Positions 45,459 through 56,740 are shown, numbered from the stretch's first letter. The stretch is 64,000 bases of DNA from Spinellus fusiger (GCA_025094145.1 JALLLS010000118.1:1-64000); one strand, 5' to 3'. Numbers and translations are program-made. Notes: generated from the letters alone by a model not told the origin.

Positions 45459-45618
45459 TAATAATACTGTAGCTAATAATATACTATTACTATAGCTACT
45501 GCTGCTCTAGGTATATTCCTTCATAGCAATAGAATCTATACCCTAGAAGCCTTATGCTTTAATATTGGAAGATAGATAACTATGCTCAGGAGTATACCCT
45601 AGACAGCCTAGACCATAT

Positions 45619-45725
45619 ACAGTTCAAAGTATTTTTATTTATGGGTGTTGATTGCTATTTGCGCATTGGGCATTTTAGCCACCCTATGAGATTGTTTGAA
45701 AAAAAAAGAATAAACATTGAAACAC
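45619..45725. repeat. Second copy of the short repeat seen in Tc1 copy 1
   Basis: The run from CAGTTCAAAGTATTT through GGGTGTT, GCGCATTGGGCAT and TAGCCACCCTATGAGA to GAAACACT matches 34,048-34,157 with scattered differences, so the segment is a dispersed repeat of about 110 bases. It begins with TACAG, as Tc1/mariner ends do, and may be a trimmed end of such an element. Confidence 0.7.
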
Positions 45726-46209
45726 TTCAAATACATAAGTGAAAAAAATAATGCAAAGAGAGAAGAGACAGAAAGAAAAGAGAATATAAAACCTCAATGA
45801 GGGAAAAATGATGGAAAATGAGTGGAAATAATAGTAAAATGAGAATTATGAATAGACATCCAAAAGGCCATAAAGTCAGCAAGGAAACCAGGATACCAAA
45901 AAGATAACCATCATCCTGTGGTGATTTGAAATCCAACAAGGGATACTTAGAGCAACTCGGACAATCCTGAGAACACAAATACAGCAACTACACTAGCAGC
46001 TTCTGGCTTTGCTAAATGGGTTAAGAATGGGTGGTAGAGGAGAGATCAGAGGAGAAGTGAAGATACAGCATTTGTTGCTGCAGGAGTCTTTGCACTCTAT
46101 GGCGGCATTGGCGTTCCCGCTCAACACACCCATCAGCAGCCTCAATGAGCAAGCTACCAGCTGATGGCTCTACCTTAAAGTCTCAAGTAGACGTGGCTTG
46201 ATCAATGGC

Positions 46210-49200
46210 TTATAGCAGTATTAACAAACTGGGCCAAAGATCTTGCCATTTAACAAAAGACTTAACCATGCATGGCAGAAGATTTAGACAATAGTCAATT
46301 AGATAAATGTCTTGTGGTGGTGCAGGAACTAAGAAGAACAAGAATGTGGAGTGTTTATGGTCAATAAATATACAAGTGAGAAAGTGGTCCCAATTGGCAG
46401 ATGGGTGGCCATATTGGCAAGGAACTGAAGGTGTTGGTGGTAACCAAGCAATCCTCCATTTTAGTAGACAATGTCTTTCTTTGCGTGTGCATGGTAGTAG
46501 AAGAATTGGATCCCAAACAGGTCTACATAGTCCACAGGCTACCGTCACCAGCAGATTCTTGCCATGTACTAGACTAGTAATTTCACTTTGAAGACGTTCA
46601 AGATAAGCTACTTTTAATGGATATTTAGGAGGATTGTGAGCCCATCCTATTCTTTGAGCATTTTGCCAGAGTACATTGCCACATAGCTTAATCCATCTGG
46701 CTTTACTCTGGGGTGCTTCAAGCTGCGGGACAAGGCACCAGAGGAGGGTGTCTTCAGGAAGGGTAGCTGCATGCTCAACAAATTTGGCTTGCAGATAAAG
46801 AAAACAAGAGTATATGTTAGGGAGGGCAGCTAATTGGGCAACCTGGATTGTTCCAAACCTAGCAGTAGCAGATCTAGCAAGACAAAGTCTCAGATAAGCA
46901 GACTGATAGATTTGTAGTGGGCAGATGCCTAGTCTATTGACATTACAAATAGCCAACCCATACTCAAGAATAGGCCAAACAAAAACAGTATATGCTCTTA
47001 GGGCTGCTGTAATCCCAAAGCCATACATGTTTACACCTGTTCCTCTCAGCTTTTGCATTACTGCAATTGCCTTGACTTGTAAGTGTGAGAAAAGTGCATC
47101 TTGGTTAATACCTTGACGTGAAAAGGGGATACCAAGGTACTTGAAAGTATTACAGGTTGGAAGCTCATTGCCATAGAGGTAAAATGGCACATTGGCCAGG
47201 GCATTGAGTACTTCACATTTGGAGGGACTCCATTTGTAACCAAGGAGGGTTGAGTGAATTTTGGCAAGTGCCAGCATTCAATGTATATCTTCTGGGCAGC
47301 CCATAAGAGCCACATCATCAGCATACAACAAACAATTCACAGGAGCCCAAGTAACAGTGACATGAGATGGACTGTAAGAGGAATCTGACAACTCAGAAGA
47401 GTCATCCAAAACTGTAGAAGTAGGAAAAGGATTGTGAAGGGAATTCTGTAACTTGTCAAGCAATGCATGAACAGTTGCCTGTGGGGAAGCAAAAGAGAAA
47501 GGATTTTGAGCACAGAGATTAATGGACTGTCCCATGGTAGGTGGGTGCATACCAACCAGTATTGGGGATACCAAAGCAAACCTCAAGAAACGTGGAAGAG
47601 TATCAATGAAAATAGAATAAAGGAATGGAGAAAGAATACTACCCTGTAAGACTCCTTGTTTAGGTGCAATGTCCTGGGATGCTACATTTTTCAGAATCAC
47701 ATTCACCACAATGTCATCAAACAAATTCTGTAGTAGCAAGAGCAACAGCTGAAACACAAAGGGCATTGGCAACTCCCATATGACAGAGCATTCCACACTA
47801 TCATATGCAGCTTTAATATCTAGGAAGACAATGACTGGAGGTTTTGGATCTTGCTCTCCTGATCCTTAGGCAGCATACAACTCCATAAGTTTGTGGAGAC
47901 AGAGGGCCTGGTCTAGAGTTCCATGACAAGTGCAAAATCCACCTTGAGCCATGTCCAATGCAGGCATGGTTGAAAGGAGCTCCCCAGCTATACATCTTTC
48001 TAAGAGCTTACAAAACACCAATGTCAAGCTAATAGGCCAATAGTTACTAGGGTCATCCTGCTCTTCTTTGTTTTTGTAAATAGGTACCACCTGTGCTGCT
48101 CTCCAGGTCACAGGCGTCCACAACCATCTCCAACACAATGTGAAGATCTGATGTAACAGAGGCACTAGCACTCAAACTAGGGGTTTGAGCATTTCTGCTC
48201 TAATATGATCAATGCCTAGTGCTTTTCGATTTGGCATCTTTTGAATAGCAGAGTGAATAAAGTCTACCTCCCATGGGACTGGATTGTCTTGGAGAATAAA
48301 CTCCTGATGCTCCTGTCTTTCCATAGATCCACCAAACACACTCTCTAGGTGGTCAATCATGTGATTGGCAGCATGCCAAGGGCCCTCTGGAGATGACAGG
48401 GAAATTGGCAAACGTCTCCACAGCCTCATTCCTTTCACAGCACTTGTCATCTCTGTTAAGCCCTTATGGACTTTATCACAAAACACATGCCAGGTTTGTT
48501 GTTGTGCTTGCCTTATAGCCTTTTTCAAAGCTAAACACGCTTCCTCATACAAGCAGTGGGCTTCAATGCATTCAATATCATTGCCTACCCATTGTCTAAA
48601 ACAATAAAGTTCTTGACAATGGTCAGCTAACTGTTGTAGATCAGCATTCCAGTAGCTTTTCCAAGCTTTTGGATGGGATTGTGCACTCCCTACACTATTA
48701 TCCAGGGCCTTGTAGATTGACTCATTGAGTCTCTCAGCAAAGTCCTCCATCTTAACAGAGCACAACAGGGTTTTGTCTTCTAATATTTTTTGGATCTCTC
48801 TTTGCAGTTCACCTGTGTTCTCTGCAAAACATTGCTTGTACTGGTCACAGACTGTTTGTTTGTTTAAATGTTGCAGTCTCCAGAGGCAATGGACAGCTGT
48901 TTCTGTCATGAGTGGTGGCATGAGCACTGGCTGAAAGGACAGCTCACACAAGTGGTGGTCTGAACCTAACATCAGATCGTCCCTAATGTGCAAGCACACT
49001 TTGGAGAAGTTGTAGCTTCTTGACAGGAACAGGTCAATAATGCTAGCAAACCAACAACCATCTGCTAGAATTTGCTCATATGTAGGCAAGCCAAATGCCA
49101 ACTCTGAGTTCCACAAGGTTAGATCCTGACAGCAGATCCAGTCTTCAAATCCCACATGTCTGTTGTTTATGCCATGATCTCCAGTCAGGCAGCCTAAACG

Positions 49201-49614
49201 TGTATTCAGGTCACCAAGGATAAGTGTGAAGTTGTCTATGGGTAGTGAATTCAACCTTTCTGCAGCCTCACTAGACAACAGCCTTGGAGGTAGGTATAGA
49301 CCATGGAGTGTATATGGGCCAATCCTACAGGAGACCACAAAAGGATTAGTAATTGGTAAGGAATGTACATGGTAAGGAAAGTCAGGACAAATGAAGAACA
49401 AAACTCTATCAAAACCTTGTCCGGCATCACCATGGGCTGTAGCATAGTTGTGTATTTGTATCCAGGGGCACCTCAACATTTGCATGTCTTTGGTCAGGAA
49501 AGTCTCTGTCACTAAAAGTATATCAATATCATTCTGCACACACACATTCAGAACGTTCACCAGTTTGGGCCTGATTCCACAAGCATTCAATAGACCAATC
49601 TTCAGTCTATTCAT
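46210..49614 (-). pseudogene. LINE ORF2: endonuclease and reverse transcriptase
   Basis: One frame of about 1,134 codons with only three nonsense codons: TGA at 48,172, TAA at 47,866 and TGA at 47,278. The N-terminal endonuclease shows LLVTETFL, LILGDLNTRLG and MLGSDHHLCEL. The reverse transcriptase shows GIDHIRAEMLKPL, PSNYWPISLT, VIVFLDIKAAYDSVE, KQGVLQGSILSP and catalytic YADD in LLYADDVALMG. The C-terminal part has a cysteine-histidine cluster (PCQYGHPSANWDHFLTC) like the zinc knuckle of other LINEs. Endonuclease and reverse transcriptase catalytic residues look intact, so decay is slight. Confidence 0.92.
49611..49614 (-). promoter_or_regulatory. ATGA stop/start overlap between LINE ORF1 and ORF2
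   Basis: The ORF1 stop TGA (49613-49611) and the ORF2 start ATG (49614-49612) overlap in ATGA. Such overlaps allow termination-reinitiation, as known for SART1-type LINEs (there UAAUG). It explains how ORF2 could be translated from the same mRNA. Confidence 0.7.
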
Positions 49615-50687
49615 AATTCTTCTTGGTGGGTGTTTTGGGCATCTCCCTCATCTTCTTCCATGGCTGAGCCTGATCCAAATGCCTGGATGGCCTCTTCTTC
49701 AAGGGTGGTGGGGCGGCTGGCAACTGGGGTCTTGGCCTTGAGATCTGCCAAGAGCTTCTCAAAAGCAGTGGCAGAGAGGCAGGGAGTGGCATTACCAGAG
49801 CCAAAGTGGCAAGCAATGCTGTACCCTAAGTGGGTGGGCAAACAAAGACAGGTGTTGGATACTCTCTGATCATAGAGTTCTTAGGCCTTTGCAGCCTTGG
49901 TACTGTCTGTTTCCCCTTGCAGCTTTGGGTCTGCAATGACTGCAGCAAACACAGGGTTGAAGTCCTTCACTGGACTGATCTTAAGCTTCTTGAGGTGCTC
50001 CTTGAGTTCCTTCTTGTAGCTGCTGTGGACCAGCAGCACAACTGTTCCCCTTGCTGGGAAGTGGATGTCAATGATCTGTGACTGTTGGATCTTTAATGAT
50101 CCCAACATCTTGCAGACCTGGCCATACTTAAGGTAGCAGCAGCAAGGGACATATACAAATTTGTACACTGAGGGTCCAGTGGGCTCCTGCAAGGCACGTA
50201 CTGCTTGTGCCTTAAGCACTGCTTTGGCCTTTGTAGGCTTCTTGGCCTGGGGGTTCTTCTTTGCCATGCTGGCATAGGTGGTGGGTGTGGGTGTGGGTGT
50301 AGGTTGGGGCATGCTTTGAAGCAGCAGTCAAGTTGTCCTGCTTGGTAGGGGTGGCAGGGGTGGCAGTGGTGGTGGTGTTGGTGGTGTTGGTAGTGGCCTG
50401 AGCCTGGAGGGATGCAATCATTGCATCCTTGGCCTTCAATTGGGCCTCCAATTCCTGGATACAGAGTCCAAAGATCTCCATCTGTTTTTGGATTGCCACC
50501 ATCATCTGCAGCATTTGTTGGGCATGGGTGTCAGCCTTTTCCACCTTGGACATTTTGTTCTCCTTGTTGGTTCTTGCTTGGGTGCATTTGGCAAGCAGTT
50601 TTTCTTTTCTGCTTTTAGGGACGTCATAGGTGGTGGGGACGTTGGTAAGGCCAAACTTAAAGGGTTTGGTGGGTCCTAGACTATATA
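49611..50687 (-). pseudogene. LINE ORF1: coiled coil plus RNA-binding domain
   Basis: The first part (from about 50,687 to 50,300) is basic, then a heptad-type coiled coil (QQMLQMMVAIQKQMEIFGL, IQELEAQLKAKDAMI) and Thr/Ala/Pro linker. After a frame change near 50,300 it continues as MAKKNPQAKKPTKAK and a compact domain (YKFVYVPCCCYLKYGQV, IIDIHFPARGTVVLLVHSS) that looks like an RRM-type nucleic-acid chaperone. A TAA at 49,881 breaks it before an acidic tail. The protein would coat LINE RNA. Confidence 0.75.
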
Positions 50688-52049
50688 CAGTGGCTTTCAA
50701 TAAAACAATGGCTATTTCAAATTCAGACCCTAATTCTACCCTTGAAAATTCTTTTTTAATTAAACATTCTTCATTTATTGCTTTTTCACTCTAATGTCTA
50801 CCTTATCTAACACCACTGAACAACCCATGAGACCTCTTGGGAACAGAAAGAAGAATATCAATGACTTCACTTGATGCCTCATTGCTCACAAGGCCACCAT
50901 CAATGGGACCAGCTTGGTTGCCATCTCTGCTAGGTTTGGAGTTAGTAGGCAGTCTGTTTCCCTTATTGTAAAGAGATATAAGGAAACTGGCTGTTTCAAG
51001 GCCAAGAAGAGCACTGGGCGCAAGCCCATTCTGAATAAGAGAGACAAAAGAGAAGTTGCTTGCAAAGTGGCAAGAGATTCATTCCAGACAATGGATCAGC
51101 TTTGCAAGCAGATGACCACCCAAGTGTCCATGAACACTTTTAGAAAATTAATGAAGAAGCTTGGCCTGTTTTCTTGCAGGGTGGTCAAGAAACCTTCTCT
51201 CACTACTAAGCACAAGAAGTTGAGACTTGCTTGGGCCAAGGCCCACCTCCACTGGACTGAGGAAGACTGGAAGACAGTCATCTGGTCCAATGAGTCAAAG
51301 TACCAACTCATGAGAACCAACAACTGCAACAGAGTGGTGCACAAGAACAAGGAGGGGCTGCTCCCAAAGAATGTCAAGCCCACTGTGAAGTTTGGAGGTG
51401 GCAGTGTGATGGTGTGGGGATCTTTCTCTGGTGAAGGTGTTGGAAGGTTGGTGCCTGTAAAGGGCAGTATAGACAGTAGAAGATACATTGATATCTTGAA
51501 GAAGAATTACTGCCCTGAGCTGGCTCAACTCAAGGCACTGAATCCAGAGGTGGATTATGTTTTTCAAGAGGACAATGCCAGCTGCCATAAGAGTAAAGAG
51601 TCCAGGTTGTGGAAGGCAAATGAGAGCATTGCCACTATGGAGGGGTGGCCCTCACAAAGCCCTAACCTCAACCTAATAGAGCATTTGTGGGAGGTGCTTG
51701 ACAGAGCTATCAGAAAGAGGATGACCCCAAGAAGTACTTTTCAAGATTTGGAGGTGCTTCTGTTGGAAAAATGGGAGAATATTCCCAAGGACACTACAGA
51801 CACCCTCATTGCCAGCATGGGGCGGAGATGCAAGGCTGTCATTGAGACCAAGGGTGGAAACACCAAATATTGAGGTTTTCTACCCAATAAACTTGTAATA
51901 TTATCTTGATGACCTTCTTTATACTTCATCCAATTTTCAAGTCTCTACTGTGTGTTTAATGTATGTTTTTATTACAAAGAATAATTATTTCCTATTGCAG
52001 AATCATAACGGGGTATGAAAAAAAGCCATTATTATTTTGAAAGCCACTG
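50688..52049 (+). mobile_element. Tc1/mariner element (copy 2), nearly intact
   Basis: Terminal inverted repeats start CAGTGGCTTTCAA at 50,688 and end TTGAAAGCCACTG at 52,049, about 26 bases each, flanked by TA (50,686-50,687; 52,050-52,051). The single gene inside reads on the plus strand. It lies at the 5' border of the LINE and may have inserted into it. Confidence 0.95.
50827..51873 (+). pseudogene. Tc1-like transposase with one nonsense codon and altered catalytic Asp
   Basis: The frame from ATG 50,827 reads MRPLGNRKKNINDFT and meets a TGA at 50,872-50,874; the rest (to TGA 51,873) is open for about 330 codons. It contains paired helix-turn-helix motifs (LVAISARFGVSRQSV and TFRKLMKKLGL) and the catalytic region: WTEEDWKTVIWSNES, where the first catalytic Asp of the usual W-S-D-E-S is Asn, then VFQEDNASCH (Asp) and NLNLIEHLWEVLD (Glu). 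The C-terminus KGGNTKY matches other Tc1 enzymes. The Asn change and the stop should abolish activity. Confidence 0.92.
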
Positions 52050-53250
52050 TAGAAGGAAGAAGACCACCTAAGACTGACTTGAGAAGAGACTTGACCTATC
52101 TAATAACAAAAGAGTATATTAGTGATAGTTCAATCAAGAGAGATAGTATGCTTAACTTTTAGTTAATACTTGTCTTAAGAATAATAAGCCATATGCTATT
52201 TATTAAAAGAAGAGTCAGTACTATATCTTGTACATTGCAATGAGCTCAAGCCCAGATGATGACACTGCTTACCTTTTTATCTCAAAAATAGCCTTTGGTA
52301 GTGTCTATCACCTCCTTTTATTGTTTTTCTTTGTTAATAACCACACATTGCTTATTTATGCTCATTTTGATGAGTAATCAAGTATCAAATATTATGGGCA
52401 GTGTGAAAAACAACAAAAATTTTTTTTTTGTATTCTTTATTGACTAGGCCAACATGTTATGACATGTGGCACTTAAATAATAATAAAGGTCATGTGGACC
52501 AAGCAAAAGGAAAGGAAGAAAGAAACTAGTTAAAATGGATAATACATGAGAGAAGAAAGAAAGAAAAAGGAAGGAAGGAAGAAAAAGCACACTTCAAGAC
52601 ACCATGGACTGCAGAGCCACCACTAAAAAAGAAGCCTTACTTGCCACAACACCAGTGTCATGTTCTGACTTCAATCTAAATATTCTTCATGAATTGGTTA
52701 ACATGAGTAGTATTCTGTGATATTCAGAATACTCTATGAAAGCTTGAGTGCACACAAGTACCATAGTACATCTCTGTATCATCTTACTGATTGGTTGTAA
52801 CTACAAATCAACCTTCTAAGCTCAAATTATTATTGGACACTTAATGAGCTGCCTTCATCTATAAATCCTTAGTGGATTAAATAAGACCTATCAAAGGCAA
52901 TTAAAAGTGAAGACATAATAGATGGCTCTATAATGGTGTGCTTATTCAATGAACCAACCATAAGGCTCCAACATGTAGTCTACCATTAGGTAGAACAGCT
53001 ACACCAACCATAAAGCTATACCTATGTAAATTACCATAGGATAAATTATCTATACCAACCATATGGTTGCATCTATCAATAAGCTATGCCATGGACTAAT
53101 CACTAACTACCAAAAGGTAGAATGCCACTGAAGGATAAGCACCCACAAAAAGTATAAATAATGAACCACTCTCCACTTAATAAAAATTATCTTTGTTCAG
53201 TCTTGTTATTTTCTATTTGTCTGAATAATTACAAGGGACAAACACAGTAT
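52050..53250. other. Island spacer without recognised gene
   Basis: The first 200 bases may be the former 5' part of the LINE. A word TTTTTTTTTGTATTCTTTA at about 52,423 recurs at 55,599. Between 52,930 and 53,080 the phrase ACCAACCATA recurs at irregular spacing with variations (CCATAAGGCT, CCATAAAGCT, CCATATGGTT), a degenerate tandem repeat. No coding frame stands out. Confidence 0.45.
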
Positions 53251-54060
53251 ACAGAATATATAAGAGGGATTATCTTATTTAGAAAGTTTATCAGTCAATC
53301 TTATAATTGAGTTGAATATTAACAAATTCAAAAATATATAAAACTTGTCATTTATTGACAGTCTTATTATATAGTTTGATTTAAAGATAACTACTCAAGA
53401 TTCTATTAATTAATTGGGTTATTATTACTGTTGATTTATCAATATAACTAATAAACGTTATGGGTTAATGATTGGAATTAAGTGCTATCAATTGGTATGG
53501 CTATCTTATGATAGGTAAATATATTTCATAATTAAAAATAAATTTATTAAAGATTTTATTGTTATAAAATCTTGATCTATATAATATAAAATTAAAAATT
53601 GTTAGAAATTAGAAGAATAATTTTAAGTAAAATATTTTCTGTTATAGTATGTTTAATTTACTAATAATTGATTTATATGGTAGCAATGACAATAATCCCT
53701 CTAATATATACTAAAAATACTTGTGTTTTTAAAAGGATATTTTATCTACCTAACTATAAATATATATAACATTATACATTTATATATTATAATATTGATA
53801 AGGTTATATAAATATTTTTAATTATGAGAAAGATCATATCCACAAGAAATACTGTTTATAAATATAAGTTTGTTAATATAATTTAATTTTGTTTACAATA
53901 AATATATAAATATATTATAAACTAAGGTATCTATATAATTTTATATAAACATTAAAAATTGTATTATGTATATTAATATATTTAATTTATATATTTAATT
54001 TTATTTTATAGGCTTGTAGATGTTCTAAGTTGTTTTCAAAGTCACTGATATTTAGTTGTC
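53250..54060. other. Extremely AT-rich stretch
   Basis: About 800 bases with very few G or C, similar in composition to the Harbinger-like region at 37.6-39.2 kb. No open frame of note. It may be the promoter side of the split gene that follows, or another AT-drifted transposon remnant. Confidence 0.45.
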
Positions 54061-54074
54061 TTACTTTTTTTTTA

Positions 54075-55407
54075 TTTGCAGATATTTTGCTTACCCAATT
54101 TCTTTCTTTAGAATATACACCAGGAGGTGACATGATTAGCTGTATGCTAATAAAAATTCAATTGGTGGTTTATTTTATAAGCCATGATTTAATGGGCACT
54201 CCCAATGGCATGTACAAGGTTGCCAATGCTGATTGGAATGACATAATATCTGATATTCTATACATACCAGCACTTTTTGCACTGAGTGTTGTCAATGGCT
54301 TGTTAGTCCAAAGAAAATCCAGTCAGTTAACAGGTAGTTAAACTCTGATGTTTATTATTTCATAACATTGTGTCTTTTATACTTTTCTACTACTAGTATT
54401 TAGCTTCAGGGGTATGTTATTGAATACTACAAACTATCATCATCCCTTAGTATTCAATGGCATCCCCTTCTCAGTTTAGTAGTAGGAGTTGGTATTTCCA
54501 AAAAGGGTTGTAGTTCCAATTATAGAAAATGTCTTTACGACATGAGTTCCCTTCCACCTTTTCTGATTAAAATTCAAAATACTATTGACTTGCAATTTAT
54601 GCAAAGGTTGATTGGTTACTCCCTCAATGTTGTGAAAGTGCACAAAACCCTGCCTGTTGTATTAGTTTTTGGCATTTACAAGATTTCTCCAAGCAATCTT
54701 CTTTTGGAATTTACACCTTTCTCAGATAAAAAAAACCTTGGCTCTTCTCTTTTTTGTATACCATGTGGGCCAAACATTGCTATTTGGTATCAAGTAAAAC
54801 AATTTGTGATCAAGATTCTGATAGTCCACTGAGCCCAGTTGTAGCTTTGTCTCTGTTCTTGGCCAAATGGCAGCCTTCATTATACCTTCACACCCATTCA
54901 CACATTCCAACAATTATACAACTCTACAAAACTGCTTTTGCATTGGTGTGCAATGATCAAGTTTTTGAACGAAACTATTTTTTGTCAATTGAGACTATTT
55001 GCAACACCAATGAACAGCTGTTCAAGAGGACAATTGACAAAATACCTTCTGGAATGAACATAGACAAAGTCAAACAGATTTGTGAACGTGGTATAGAATA
55101 CAACTGTGAAGTCAAACATTGTTTGCTGAACAATTTGAGTTCAAACTCTTCACAAGAATTCGAATACCCTGATAGTTTACAACTGGGAATTCCACCAAAA
55201 AAGAAATCTGCAACACATACCATGTCAAATCAAGATTTCGAATTTGTGGAACACTATAAAAACAAATCTACTGGACGAATGAATTGGAAATTGTGCTTAC
55301 AAATGGGTCAAAACCATAATTTATTTATGCCCTTTACCACTTCTGAGAGTCTGCATGTGTCATACTGCTCTGTTTCCCAGAAAAGAAAAAAACAATGTAT
55401 GATTTAA
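54075..55407 (+). pseudogene. Mucorales-type family gene (possible PD-(D/E)XK/Rpn-like nuclease) split by solo LTR B
   Basis: Two exon-like halves lie on either side of a solo LTR. The left half has LEYTPGGDMISCMLIKIQ, SHDLMGTPNGMYKVANADWND and DILYIPALFALS. The right half has SLPPFLIKIQNTIDLQFM, KTLPVVLVFGIYKISPSNL, PVVALSLFLAKWQPSLYLH, then MNWKLCLQMGQNHNLFM near the end. When the LTR and one TGAG copy are disregarded, the frame runs straight from ALS into SLPPFL. A second frame change occurs near 54,830. From memory of the family in Mucorales genomes, this is a large, poorly characterised gene group; the IxxQ pattern near LPPFLIKIQN suggests a restriction-like nuclease fold. Function is not established. 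Confidence 0.65.
54287..54542 (-). repeat. Solo LTR B (256 bases)
   Basis: Nearly identical to solo LTR A (44,895-45,150). Starts TGTTGTCAATGG and ends TTTACGACA, flanked by TGAG on both sides (54,283-54,286; 54,543-54,546). It interrupts the Mucorales-type gene. Confidence 0.94.
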
Positions 55408-56414
55408 ATGCAATACAGCCCTATGTAATAAGTGACTAGACAAAAAATCAATTTATTTTATTTTATTTTGAAAAATAAAGGCATATCTATCAGTCAAAGA
55501 TGTTGATAATAAAAGATTCATGAAATAACATAATATTTATAGTAGTTATTCTTTAGATGATTGTCTACATTTTTGTTATAAAAATATTGATCAGTATCTT
55601 TTTTTTTTGTATTCTTTATTGACTACACACCAGGAGATTTTTGGGATATATAAGGAAATATACTGAGAATAAAATTACAATATTCATATGATTGGATAAT
55701 GTGTTTTAAAAGGTCTTTTTTGCTGTGGAAATAAACTATTTATAGAATGGGTAGATAGATGTCACCTATTTGCATGGACGGCTATGGAAGACATGGGATA
55801 TGATAAAGTTGCTAAAAGTATTTACAGTAATGGAATGTTTCAGAAGAATAGTATATATAATAGCCAATTGCACATTTTAATAAAAGAAGAAGAAGTCAAA
55901 GCAAATACTTGGATTCCATAAGTAGGGTAGTTTAGGCCTAAGGTCAAGTTAAGTTGTTGGTTCTTGCTCTGTTCCTGCTTGTTCTCTTGTTTGTCCGTTT
56001 TGTTTGTCTGTTATTAGAGAAGGTTGCCGTTACCTGTTCTCTTGTGCTCCTGTAGATCCCGTACCAAAGTATCCTTCCCAGACTACCACTCCCATAGTCC
56101 TTTCAACCATATAAGCCAAGTTCTCTCCAACACACCGTCCTTTGCTCACCAACCCCCCACATATACAATAGCAGCCAGCCTTCCTCGAGGTCCTGCAAGT
56201 CTCAAGACAAACCCCGTTGCCCAACTATACATATTTTAAACTTTATTGCCTGTTTAAGCAGTGATGATTGACTTTGCAATTAAAAAGTATAGAATTGGCT
56301 GTAAAGACAAGAAATAGAACAAGAATGACCCCAAAATTACAACTCAGTCACTGCATTTATTGTTTAACATTATGTGTTAACTATAAGCCCACAGTATTTG
56401 CAGTTTATCACTGC
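55408..56414. other. Island spacer with gene-family and repeat fragments
   Basis: Near 55,618 the word TACACACCAGGAGATTTT could encode the YTPGDF motif of the same family as the split gene, preceded by a poly-T stretch shared with 52,423. At about 55,985-56,235 the sequence resembles one end of repeat family R (CCTCGAGGTCCTGCAAGTCTC). The rest is AT-rich and unrecognised. Confidence 0.45.
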
Positions 56415-56740
56415 TGTCATCTTTGGGTTTAACCAAAGAAAATCCAGACAGTTCAAAGAGTAAACAAAGTCTGATCTTTATTGATGGGTCTTTCTCTCTT
56501 CTTTTATACTTTTCTAATGACTGATATCTACTAATAAAAGCTATGGAAAGACCCTTCTTGCTAAAGTATCATCCCTGAGATATACGCCTTGCTACTAACT
56601 CATCTTCTACCATGTGGTCCCGTTTAGGCAATTTGTGTTTCTGTTGACTGGGATGATCGATATTTCTGTTTATGGAAATGTGATTATTCGACAAAAGCAA
56701 TGATGGATAGAGTTTTTTTTTTTGGAGTATCACCATGACA
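56415..56740 (-). repeat. Diverged LTR-like sequence D
   Basis: Starts TGTCATCTTTGG with AAAGAAAATCCAGACAGTTCAAAG, clearly related to the other LTRs, and can be followed to CACCATGACA at 56,740, giving about 326 bases. No matching 4-base duplication is found (CTGC left, AAAA right), so the ends are uncertain or the copy is old. Confidence 0.65.

Larger units (their letters stand above)
46210..50687 (-). mobile_element. Non-LTR retrotransposon (LINE) with two ORFs
   Basis: ORF1 (about 50,687-49,611) and ORF2 (49,614-46,210) lie on the minus strand and overlap by four bases. ORF2 has an N-terminal apurinic-type endonuclease and a reverse transcriptase with YADD. Each ORF is broken at only a few places. 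The 3' tail and target duplication could not be found; the 5' side meets a Tc1 element at 50,688. Confidence 0.9.

Noticed and set aside
45727..45987. 86-residue hydrophobic frame left of the LINE
   Set aside because: Could suggest a membrane peptide, but it lies in transposon debris and is composed of Leu/Phe-rich AT translation.
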